NCBI RefSeq assembly: GCF_900110075.1
Contig: NZ_FOCJ01000004.1
Coordinates: 186,001-250,000 of the forward strand
Source: Paenibacillus sp. OV219
GTDB lineage: Bacteria; Bacillota; Bacilli; Paenibacillales; Paenibacillaceae
Length of the DNA: 64,000 bases
Reading direction: 5' to 3'
Under the pieces are notes generated by a model. That model saw only the letters and a list, made by a program, of their open reading frames with translations. It did no database searches and was not told where the DNA came from. Positions 51,470 to 61,800 of this stretch are shown piece after piece. The translations under genes and the position numbers were made by a program. Positions within the stretch are counted from its first letter, which is position 1; the number at the start of each line of letters is the position of its first letter.

Positions 51470-52813
51470 TTAATCAGCTTTTTTAATCTCAGCAAGCTGC
51501 TCCGTAAGTCGCTGCATCAGCTCATCGGCTGCTTGTTCAGGTGTTTCTTTCTTGAAGCCGACCTTCTTTATAATGTGCGTCGTGATGTTATAAACTTCAT
51601 AGCTCGTTTCGACGTAATTCTCCTTCGAACCCTTCGTCGCTTTCGTGATCTCGATACCTTTGGCAACAAGCGGATTCATCAATTTCTCCTTCACTAGCAG
51701 CGTTCTGGCATCAGCAGTTGCAGGCACGCCGCGCACTGTACCAAGCAGCTTAATCGCTTCCGGATCATGATAGAAGAAGTTCAAGAAATCCAGTGCCGTC
51801 TCCTGCTGCCTTGAAGCTGCATTGACTGCAATCAGCTGCGAAGGACGCATAACAACGCCTGTGTCTGTTGTACCGGCAAGAATTGGAGATTGAACCACAT
51901 CAAGAGCATTTTTCGTCTGACTTTGGTAATTCTCCAGTTCGCTCACTTGGTCAAGATAAGCCATTAGCTGACCATTTGCCCACTTTGGATTATGCGATGG
52001 CTCCTCATCGTATGGCAAAATATCTTCAAACGGTTGAAGCACGTGGCTTTTTTCCATTCTGAGCAGAAAGTTAAACGCATCGACTGCATCCTTCTTCGTA
52101 AAGCCAAGCGTGTAATCCTGCATAATCCATCGCTGGCCCGTATGCTGGACCATATATTTTCTTAAGATATCGGAGAGGTTATATAAGCCTGAGTTCAAAA
52201 GGTAAGCCGATGGTTTAGCCAACTTCAGCTTCTCTCCATAAGCGATCAGCTTGTCCCAATCGAGCTTCTCATCGACTTGGATGCCGGCTTTACTCATCGC
52301 ATCCTTGTTATAGATGGTGATATCGCCATTCAATCCCGTTGGCAACGCTTGCAATTTACCATTAACGACAGAGAAATCATCAAGGAATGTCTGATCGAAG
52401 CCTGAAAGATCCACCCTGCCGTGCAAATCTACAAATACATCGGAATGGCTGGTCAATTCGGCAATCCAGGGCTGGTCGATCTGGATAATATCCGGCGCTA
52501 TATTCGATGATAGCTGCGTGAGCAGCTTCTGGTAGTAGCCCGTATAACCGCTGTATTCGCCTTCAATCGTGACATTCGGATGTTTCTTCATATAAAGATC
52601 GATTACGTCAAGCGTAGCCTCATGACGATCAGCGCCACCCCACCATGAGAAACGAAGTGTTACTTGTTCTGAATTTACGTTCGGTTTAACTTCTCCAGCA
52701 TTCTCATTAGCTGTATGATTCTCTGTGTTGGCAGCATCATTCATACCTGAGCATCCGGCTATACTGCCCGCAAGCAACGTGATTGCGAACGGGATCGTCC
52801 ATAACTTATTCAT
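51470..52813 (-). CDS. Sugar-binding lipoprotein of ABC importer (orphan)
   Basis: 447 residues, lipobox SIAGC with anchor Cys21, and an Asn/Glu-rich tether. The mature domain (VTLRFSWWGGADRHEATLDV, FDQTFLDDFSVVNGKLQALP) fits family 1 sugar-binding proteins. No permeases flank it, so it relies on permeases elsewhere, or acts only as a sensor partner of the divergent kinase. AAGGTGA precedes the ATG. Confidence 0.88.
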   Translation of the reverse strand: MNKLWTIPFAITLLAGSIAGCSGMNDAANTENHTANENAGEVKPNVNSEQVTLRFSWWGGADRHEATLDVIDLYMKKHPNVTIEGEYSGYTGYYQKLLTQLSSNIAPDIIQIDQPWIAELTSHSDVFVDLHGRVDLSGFDQTFLDDFSVVNGKLQALPTGLNGDITIYNKDAMSKAGIQVDEKLDWDKLIAYGEKLKLAKPSAYLLNSGLYNLSDILRKYMVQHTGQRWIMQDYTLGFTKKDAVDAFNFLLRMEKSHVLQPFEDILPYDEEPSHNPKWANGQLMAYLDQVSELENYQSQTKNALDVVQSPILAGTTDTGVVMRPSQLIAVNAASRQQETALDFLNFFYHDPEAIKLLGTVRGVPATADARTLLVKEKLMNPLVAKGIEITKATKGSKENYVETSYEVYNITTHIIKKVGFKKETPEQAADELMQRLTEQLAEIKKAD

Positions 52814-53048
52814 CTTTGTTTCACTTCACCTTATTTGATATGCATGCATTCATATTAGTACAACTTGAAGCGTCTTACCACTAAGTAAGGTTGGCAATTC
52901 CTATCATTGTATTGGTATATCTATCCTTAGTTGTCATCATTCATTCAGTCTGAGTTATTTCCGACATTTGTTTCTATTTATCACACAGGATATGTTGTAT
53001 ACTGTCAGCAAGTTTCACATGCATGTAGAAGCATTAGGGGGCATCGCA

Positions 53049-53786
53049 ATGTACAATTTAATGATTGTCGATGACGAAGTAGAAATTCGTACCGGCTTGA
53101 AAAATTATTTCCCATGGAATGAGATTGGCTATGAAGTTGTATGTGAAGCGGAGAACGGACTTCAGGCCTTGGAACTACTGAAAGAAAAGCAGGTAGATGT
53201 CATTCTAAGCGACATTATGATGCCGTTAATGTCTGGGCTTGAGCTCGCCAAGGAACTCCATGAAAATGATTCAGCGATCAAATTGGTGTTTCTAAGCGGA
53301 TATATGGATTTTCAGTATGCTAAGCAAGCCATGACGTACAGTGTTAAAAATTATCTCGTGAAACCAACTGTATATAAAGAGCTGGTTGAAGTGTTTCAGA
53401 GCTTAAAGGCCGAATTGGATAAAGAACGCAGCAAATCCGAACAGCGAGCTGAAGAAGCCGATTCGAAACAAGAAAACCGTTATATTTCAGCTATAAAAAA
53501 GTTTATTGATGCGAACTATACAAATGTGACGCTCGAGAGCGCTTCTGCTCATGTGCATTTGAACCACTCCTATACGAGCAAACTGTTCCGACAACAAACC
53601 GGTATAACCTTCATGGATTACGTAATTCAAGTCAAGATGCAGAAGGCTGCCGAGCTGCTGGCGAACCCCATATATAAAACCTATGAGATCAGTGAAATGC
53701 TGGGCTATACGAATCCGCATAATTTCACCCGCTCCTTTAAACGAGTCTTCGGGAAAAGCCCAAGGGATTACCGCAACCATGTTTAA
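53049..53786 (+). CDS. Response regulator with AraC-type DNA-binding domain (YesN type)
   Basis: 245 residues from the ATG at 53049 (AGGGGG eight bases upstream). Receiver domain with IVDDEVEIR, Asp55 in LSDIMMPL and the KPTVYKEL lysine; the AraC domain lies in the last 100 residues (VTLESASAHVHLNHSYTSKL and ISEMLGYTNPHNFTRSF). It lacks the long middle region of the other YesN in this window. It is encoded before its kinase and overlaps it by 8 bases. Likely targets are the divergent binding-protein operon and the downstream S-layer gene. Confidence 0.93.
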   Translation: MYNLMIVDDEVEIRTGLKNYFPWNEIGYEVVCEAENGLQALELLKEKQVDVILSDIMMPLMSGLELAKELHENDSAIKLVFLSGYMDFQYAKQAMTYSVKNYLVKPTVYKELVEVFQSLKAELDKERSKSEQRAEEADSKQENRYISAIKKFIDANYTNVTLESASAHVHLNHSYTSKLFRQQTGITFMDYVIQVKMQKAAELLANPIYKTYEISEMLGYTNPHNFTRSFKRVFGKSPRDYRNHV

Positions 53787-55545
53787 TAAACTCAAAACCG
53801 TCCATCGTTCCATGCTCCGCCATCTCATTACCTTATTCATTCCGATGCTGATCCCGCTTCTGATCTTGGGATCTCTTTCTACTTTTCTAATTAAGCTCTA
53901 TATTCAAGATCAAATTGATACCAATAACAAGGCACTCTTGTCTCAGACCAAATCCTATATTGAGCTTTCGTTCCGCGAAATGGACTCTCTCAGCACGAAC
54001 TTCTCGGCAAATCCAGGACTTGTCGTCACGATGAAGGATATTTTAAAAACAGGACGGATCACAGACAACAACTTCGATCTGCTTAAGGTTATCCGCAATT
54101 TCGTCGATTCAACCGTTTATGCGAACCCTTTCATCTACTCCGTCTACATTTATTTCGATAACGATGACAAGCGATTCCTATCTTCGGTAACAGGCCTCAA
54201 TACGGTGGACAAGTTTTATGACCGTGAATGGTACGAGCTGTATAAGAATCATTCCGACGAGCGAGTGTGGACGGAGAACCGCATTGTGAAAAGGCGGGTC
54301 CCGGAAGGCGAGAATCGAGTCATCTCGATCTACCACAGACTGAATATAGCAAGCGGCGGCGGTGTTGTCGTCATGAATGTGAAAGCCGAGTATATTGAAT
54401 CACTCCTGCATGATCTGCCCGCAATTAACAGTCAGAGCATTCTTCTGATGGATGAACATAACCATACCATTGCCAAAAATTCGGATTTAAATTACATGCA
54501 AATATTCAAGGAAAATGGTTTTACCAATAAAGACATGCTCTCCGAGGAAATGAAGCTCGACAGCCGCACCTATAAGGTCGATATGGTGTCGTCTTCTCAA
54601 TTGGGATGGAAATTCGTATCGATCGTTCCCAAAGCAGCCCTATATTCCCTTCCTTCCAAGCTGCGAATGCTGACTGGATTACTGCTGTTTATATCCACAT
54701 TAATTGGGCTTTTTCTCGCTTATTCCTTGTCTAGGAAGAACTACAAGACGATTCATACGGTCGTCTCCATCCTTCATGCAGCTGAACGCGGCACGCCGCT
54801 GCCACAGGTCGTTCCCGGAGCGAAGGACGATATTTACGGCTATATTACCGAGAATATCGTGAAAAAATTTGTCGAGAACGAGTTCCTGACCGTACAGCTA
54901 TCCGAGCGAAAATATAAGCTGCAAGTGATGGAGTATATTGCGCTTCATTCCCAGCTCAATCCACATTTCTTATATAATACGCTGGAAACCATCTACTGGA
55001 AGGTTGCAAGCTATACAGGAAAGCCCAACGAAGCGAATGAAATGATTGAGAACCTCTCCGGCGTGCTGAGGTATTCGTTAGACAGCTCCGTCCCTTTCGT
55101 GCCGCTGCATGAAGAGATGAAGTACACCATGCGTTATGTGGACATTCAGAATATCCGGTACAAAGAGAAGTTCGATGTGGTCTGGCAAATCGACGAAGCA
55201 GTCGCAAACTGTAATGTCATGAAGCTGATTTTGCAGCCGATTATTGAGAACAGTATTTATCACGGTGTTCGGATGAAGAGCGGTAAAATAACAATCCGGA
55301 TTAAAGCAGAATTGGTAGGCGATCACGTTAGGCTGACCCTAACGGATACCGGTGTAGGGATGGAGAACGCGCAGCGTCAGGAGGTTATTGCTAAGATGAC
55401 TTCCGAGATCGAAGGCGGCCGACATATCGGACTGCTTAACACGCATAAACGGCTCAAGATTACTTATGGTGAACAATATGGGATTTCAATTCGCAGCAAG
55501 AAAGACTGGGGGACCTCCATTACTCTGACCTTCCCTGTGAAATAG
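53779..55545 (+). CDS. Two-component sensor histidine kinase (YesM type)
   Basis: 588 residues, starting at the ATG at 53779 that overlaps the regulator stop. First helix about residues 20-40, extracytoplasmic dCache-like domain, second helix near 300, and a short HAMP-like segment. The helix with HSQLNPHFLYNTLE (His396) and the ATPase motifs QPIIENSIYHG and DTGVGMENAQ follow. Presumably reads an extracellular glycan signal. A 16-bp terminator hairpin follows the gene. Confidence 0.93.
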   Translation: MFNKLKTVHRSMLRHLITLFIPMLIPLLILGSLSTFLIKLYIQDQIDTNNKALLSQTKSYIELSFREMDSLSTNFSANPGLVVTMKDILKTGRITDNNFDLLKVIRNFVDSTVYANPFIYSVYIYFDNDDKRFLSSVTGLNTVDKFYDREWYELYKNHSDERVWTENRIVKRRVPEGENRVISIYHRLNIASGGGVVVMNVKAEYIESLLHDLPAINSQSILLMDEHNHTIAKNSDLNYMQIFKENGFTNKDMLSEEMKLDSRTYKVDMVSSSQLGWKFVSIVPKAALYSLPSKLRMLTGLLLFISTLIGLFLAYSLSRKNYKTIHTVVSILHAAERGTPLPQVVPGAKDDIYGYITENIVKKFVENEFLTVQLSERKYKLQVMEYIALHSQLNPHFLYNTLETIYWKVASYTGKPNEANEMIENLSGVLRYSLDSSVPFVPLHEEMKYTMRYVDIQNIRYKEKFDVVWQIDEAVANCNVMKLILQPIIENSIYHGVRMKSGKITIRIKAELVGDHVRLTLTDTGVGMENAQRQEVIAKMTSEIEGGRHIGLLNTHKRLKITYGEQYGISIRSKKDWGTSITLTFPVK

Positions 55546-55574
55546 ACATGAAAAATGGTTAGATATAGGTTAAT

Positions 55575-55608
55575 GCAAAGGGCAGCCGGTAAACCGGCTG
55601 CCCTTTGC
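55575..55608 (+). terminator. Terminator of kinase gene
   Basis: A 16-bp perfect stem (55575-55590 with 55593-55608) around a 2-base loop, read GCAAAGGGCAGCCGGT and its complement. Only a few T follow. Confidence 0.75.
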
Positions 55609-55642
55609 TATGCCTTAGCAACGTACATATTATTGACACAAA

Positions 55643-55721
55643 AATGATTGTTGAAAACAAATAATGATTGATAAAGACAATCTGCAATTATTTCAATAAA
55701 TAATGCGCCAGTTAATGATTG
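55643..55721. promoter_or_regulatory. Three AATGATTG direct boxes
   Basis: Boxes at 55643-55650, 55663-55670 and 55714-55721. The spacing of 20 and 51 bases is close to whole helical turns, as expected for paired AraC-type sites. The last box overlaps the -35 of the candidate promoter. Confidence 0.45.
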
Positions 55722-55747
55722 ATTTTGTGAAATGAACTAACTATAAA
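55719..55747 (+). promoter_or_regulatory. Candidate sigma-A promoter of S-layer gene
   Basis: TTGATT (55719-55724), a 17-bp spacer and TATAAA (55742-55747), giving a leader of about 140 bases, normal for strongly expressed S-layer genes. The overlap with an AATGATTG box suggests activation. Confidence 0.45.
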
Positions 55748-55832
55748 CGACCTCAAGAGTTACTCATAATGAAGCTTAGGACCAAGATTTAATGAAGATA
55801 AGGGGGCGTCCTTTCACTACGAGCTTCAAAAT

Positions 55833-55846
55833 TGTAAACGCTTCAA
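55833..55846 (+). promoter_or_regulatory. cre-like candidate site in S-layer gene leader
   Basis: TGTAAACGCTTCAA matches 12 of 14 positions of the CcpA consensus and lies downstream of the candidate promoter, where it would act as a roadblock. Confidence 0.4.
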
Positions 55847-55891
55847 TTTCAGAATGAAACACCAGAACCCAACAAAAGGAGCTACTTAAGA

Positions 55892-58800
55892 ATGTCGAAA
55901 AAAACAAAAAAAGCTTCTAAAGTTATTTCTTCAATCGCTATTGGCAGCATGCTATTATCAAGCACGGCATTTGCTGCTAGTCCTGCTCCGAATGTTGCTA
56001 CGAACGGAGCACCTAAAGAAGATGTCTCGACGCACTGGGCAGCGAAAGAGTTGCAGAAATGGTCATCTACTGGCTTACTGCAAGGCGACGCGAATGGTCA
56101 TCTGAATCCAAACGAAGATATCACTCGTGCGGAGTTTATTACGATTCTGAATCGCGTATTCAATCTTCAAAGCACTGAAGGTGCAAAGACGTTTACTGAC
56201 GCGAGTCCAGACGATTGGTATTATGAAGAGCTTCAGAAAGCTTCTGCGGCCGGATTGCTAAACGGCGACGCGAACAACAATGCGAATCCTAAAGCACCTA
56301 TTACTCGTCAAGAAGCGGCTACACTGATTTCAAGAGGATTCCAAGTCGTTACGGGTTCAACGAACACAAACTTCTCTGATTCCTCCGAGATCGCAAGTTG
56401 GGCAACAGACGCTGTTTCTGCGCTAGCTTCCAAAGGATTCCTGACCGGAAGAGGCAATGGTGAGTTTGATCCTCAAGCTAACATTACTCGTGCTGAATCG
56501 TTCGTTATGACGGACCGCGTTATGGGCAACTTAGTTAGATCGCAAGAAGAGCTTGATAAGCTTGCTTCACCTATTGTTGGAAACGTAACCATCGCTTTCC
56601 CTGGCGCTATTGTAAAAGATCTTACAATCACTGGTGATGTGTATGTAACTGATGATGCATCAACAACACCTGTTGTTTTTGATCATACCAAAGTAACTGG
56701 TGATGTCAGCCTTGTCGGTATAAAAGAGGTCAAGCTAGTCGCTTCCTCGATTACCGGTACAACGAATGTAGCGGCGGATGTACAGCATCCAACAACGCTC
56801 AATGTTGACGCTGATTCTTCTCTTAACACGCTTACACTAAACAAACCTGCAAGCGTAACTGGTGCTGGCAGTATCGAAACGGCAAACATCAAATCAGGTG
56901 GCGTTACAGTAGAACAGCAGCCGGCTCATGTTACAGTTGCAACTGGCGTTACTGCTACTGTTGCTGGTGAAACTGTGGACAGTACAACTACTGGCGGAAA
57001 CACTGGTAACCCGGGTGATACTGGAAATCCAGGTGGTACTGTTGGTACTGGTGGTACAGGCGGTACTGGTGAATCAGGAAACACTACCAAAGTCATTAAT
57101 TTATCAATCGACTTGAACAGCACAGAGATCACTCGCATAAGTCCTACAGGAATTAATTTATCGAAACCGATCCAGTGGACAACCTCTGATCCGTATGTTG
57201 CTTACGTGGATACCATCGGTAACAGCAAAGGGAATTACGCCGGTAAAGTGCTAGGTGTTACAGCTGGAACAGCTATTATTACAGGTGTTCAAGGTAATAC
57301 CACTATTAAGGCTAGTGTTACGGTTGATGATTCTATCCAAGATACACATTTAGAAAAGATCGTTTACTATTACAATGCAGGCGATTCGAATATTCCTGCT
57401 GATCTAAGTTCAACAGCATGGAATACAACGAATATCCCTGCCGCTCCTGAGGGTAAAACTTTCCCATCTAAAAACTACGTTGGTTATGTTGATGGTGGAG
57501 AAGGTGTACAGTGGTTAGTATCGAAAGACACTTTAATTAAGTCAACTGATAAAGTGAAATTAGGTACAGACTCACATCCTGTAACGACTGGCATCGTATC
57601 TGATGCTGTAACGTTATACGACCCTAACTTAGATGAAGCTGACCAAATTCAGTACCTCCAAGGTGGAAGATATATTCCACAAACAGGTGATGACGGTCAA
57701 TCCATCAACGCCAAAGAAGTGATTACAAACATTATGCCCGACGGCAATAATGGACTTTGGATCTTAGGTTCTACTGGTAATGCGACTCACATTGTTCGTA
57801 AGCCTATGTCTTTGATGGCCAAATCATTGGTTCAAGAAGAAATCTCCAGAAACTTTGCTGATCGCTTCGGCTTTCAATCTGGTTCTGTAAACTTCAAAAC
57901 TCCAGGCGATATGCTTAAAGCAGTGATGAACGCAGATAAAGGTGCTGGTGCCTCTATCGGTGATACAGACAATGACGGTCTCTGGACAACGATGTACGCT
58001 TCCGGTGAAATCTGGAGATACAACTATATGAAGAAAACGTATGGAGATGATGACGCTAGAACCCAAGATGCGAAAGCGTCTGCTACTCGGGCTATCGAAT
58101 CCATCGTTACTCTTGGTTATATCTCTGGTATGCAGCTTAAAGTACCTTCCAAGGACAATGTAAACGACCCTTCCATCTACACGGTATTGGGTGCAAGAAC
58201 AAATGGTGCAGATGAGGGAAAGCCAGTTTATGTTGACTCTACTACAGGTAACTATACGTTAACTGCTGCTGGTAACAAACCTGCATCTGCCGGCTTCTTC
58301 GCTAGAAGCTACAAGGTTGATGGTAAGAACAATGGTTCTACTACAGCTGAGAGTAAGAGCTTCGATACTGCTTGGTTGCAGAAGAAAGCAGGAACAACTA
58401 CTGATATCAACGGAAAAACAGTCAGCTATTCATCTCCAGGAGCAAAACATAAAGATGTGCCATATTCAGCATTATTAAAGGCATATGACACGGTTTCTGT
58501 TCCTTCCAGACTTGTTCAAGTTTTTGCTGATCTGAACGGCGGAAAAACGGAAGGCAACTTGGATAGCAGCAATGTTTATTACAAAGCTTCAACTTCAACG
58601 GATGAGTTGGTAGGTCATTACTTTACACTTGATCTCGCATATAGCGCATTCAAAGACAGCGACCCTGAGCTTGCTGCTCTTATCAAGAATGACATGATCA
58701 ACCATACCAACGCGATGATTTTGAACAACTACTACCAAGTAAGCGTAACAGGTGAAAATCCTGTAGAAGATCGTTTCAACCCTGACAGCACGGTGGAATA

Positions 58801-61800
58801 TAAATCAAAAGGTAATGGGTTGAATTATCCTTCCGTTCCTACGAAATGGGCGAATTTGAACCCTGAATTCCTTGATGGCGTTTCTAATGCGTGGGGCAGA
58901 AATGACTATGAGGACGGCCCCCTGAACGCGACGCTTGCGCTGCAAATGCTTGTCGTTGCCAAAGATATGGGCGATTACACAGAGGCTGAACGAGCTGCTC
59001 TTGCTAATCAAAAAGTAACGGTTGCTAAGCCTCTTGATTATGCAAACGAGTTAAATGTTATGAACGGCGATGTTCCAGCTGACCCGAATGCTCATAACGA
59101 TTACGAAACAAGATACCCGAATACACCTTTCTCTACTTCTCTACTTGATATGAGCAAGCAATACCTCTCCAGATACTTTGGTATTTCAGCTCATAACGGA
59201 GATGGAATGGGTGGAAATGGTGTTTCTTATCAAGCTTATATGAACTACTCTGACGAAGAAGAAGCTGCTCTTTCTTACTATACTTTAACTACTCATGCTA
59301 AAGATGATCATCATGCTGCGGACATTCTAACCGGCATGAATCAGTGGTGGTATAACGAGAAGAGAGAGAAAAATCCGTTCATGACTACTTTCTATGCAGC
59401 ATCTCTTGGTGCATTGAATAAAAAAGGAATTGACATTGGAGATCCAACTGTTGATCTTGCTGGCTCAACTTGGCAGATGACCCGTCTCCCTAACAACTTC
59501 ATGAACTGGGATGTCCTCTCTGCGAACAGAAACGATGTAACGCATGTTACACCTGATTTGATGGTTGACCAACTTATTCCTCGTGACGAAGTGATGATGT
59601 CGAAGTACAACACGAACATCTTCGGTACGCAGGATAGAAGAACAATTGACTCTGGTTTCTCGCCAAGCATGGAATCTTCAACGGTTATTTCTATGCCTTA
59701 TTGGTTGACGATGAATCCTACAGATGCTGCTAATGTATCTGCACTAGGCGATGCTGTTACTCAACCTGTAAACAATGGAACAGATACATTAACTTATCCT
59801 CTTGCTGAAAGTGTTACAGCTAAGAACCCTAATGGTAACTACGATGAAGCTACTCACACCTTTACCATTAATGTTGGTGACTCTGTGAAGATTGATGCTG
59901 TAGCTACCGGCTATATCAAAGGCGTATCTTGGCTGACAGATGCTTGGGATCAAGCGGGATATATCGATGGAAAACCTGCTCCAGTAAATGCTGATCCTAG
60001 CAAATACCAAGTTATTGACCTCAGAGATTTAGCTGTTTATGGTGAAGTCGGAAATGTTGATGCTTCCGGCATTAGCATTGAGAACGAACATCATGGAGCT
60101 TATGCAACAGGTCTTAAACCGGGTAAAGTTACGGTTACTGCATATGTTGTCGACGGATTCTTCAGAACTCCGAAGAAACTAACCTATACAATTAATGTCG
60201 TGGATCCTAATGCTGGCAAAGTTGCGGCTGATACAACATTCAATGCAAACAATTTTGCTTATCCGGCTTGGCTGAAGAACGTAATGGCTGGACAGGATCT
60301 CAACAAAGAGGGTAAACCGTTTGTAAGTGTTATCTATTCTTCCTCTTCTCCAGAAGACGGTGAAGTTAACCCTGCGACAGGTGCAATCACGGTTAAGACT
60401 GGCAAAGGCTTCAATGCAATTGCAACTGTTGCCTATTCCGATACAACCGTTAATGCTTCTGAAGCTAATCCAGATGCATATGATGATCTGGGTGCTAGAT
60501 TTGAAGAAGATAGCCATATTATGACGTTTGTCTATCCTGTTCCTACTGCAGCTGCAATAAGCCTGTCCAGCACTGACATCACTCATTTGCATCCAGTAGG
60601 TTTGGATCTTGCTAAACCTATCCAATGGACAACTTCTGATCCATATGTTGCGTATGTGGATACCATCGGTAACAAACCTGGCAATTATGCTGGTAAAGTT
60701 CTTGGTGTTTCTGAAGGAACAGCAATAATTACAGGCACGCAAGGTGCCGTAACGGTTACTACTACAGTGAACGTTACAAATAATAGTTTAGCGACTAACC
60801 TGGAAAAAATCGTTTACTACTACAACGAAGATGATGATCAGATTCCAGACTTCACTAGTGCTACATTAAGTACGGATCCTGTTGAAGTTCCAGACGGAAA
60901 AACTTGGCCTTCTGTAGCTTATGACGGATACGCCCAAGGTCCAGATGGCGAAAAATGGATGTTAGCTTCTGACAAGAAATCCGTTACGCTGTATGATCCT
61001 AACGCGAGTAATACTCTTGACGAAATTCAATATCTGCAAGGCACTAGATACATCCCTGCAACAAGTCCGCAGACGGCAGACTTGATCACTTCCATCATGT
61101 CGGACGATAATGGTGGACTATGGATTCAAGGCGCTTCTGGCGGTGCGACTCATATCGTTAGAAAAGAAATGTCGCTGATGGCTAAGACACTGCTATTGGA
61201 TGAGGTTGGAAGAAACGTAAATGACAGATTGGGCTTCCAATCAGGCACAGCTCGCTTTGACTCCAAAGAAGATATGTATGCGGCTGTCAATGGTACGAAA
61301 GATCAATCTGACATCGCTCGCTCCTTGGGTAGTACTGACAACGATGGGCTATGGACGACGATGTACGGGGCTGGCGAACTCTATCGCTATAACTACATGA
61401 AAGCTACTTATGGCGCTAATGATGCTCGTACAAAAGATGCTCTAGCATCGGCAACTCGTTCGGTCGAATCGGACTTGCTGCTGTCATTCGTTTCTCAACG
61501 ACAGCTTAAAGTTCCTGCGGCTTCAAACGTAAATAATACAGCTATCTATGATCTGTTAGGTGCTAACCCTGACGGCACTGATGAGGGTAAACCGGTTTAC
61601 CTGAATGCTGACGGAACCTTTACACTGAAGGTCACAGCAAAACCTGCACCAGACGGATTTGTCGCTCGTTCCTACTATGCATTTGACGATGCTCAATATG
61701 CTAATACAGGTTACTTGGCTACCAAGTTGAACGACAAAGAAAGATGGATGGAGATCGCAAGCGGTACAACCGAGGACATTAATGGGACTGAAGTTAACTA

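Larger units (their letters stand above)
55546..55891. other. Control region of the giant S-layer protein gene
   Basis: 346 bases with no supported gene. It contains the kinase terminator, three AATGATTG boxes, a candidate sigma-A promoter and a cre-like site, each listed separately, and ends with AAAGGAGC ten bases before the ATG. Confidence 0.65.
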
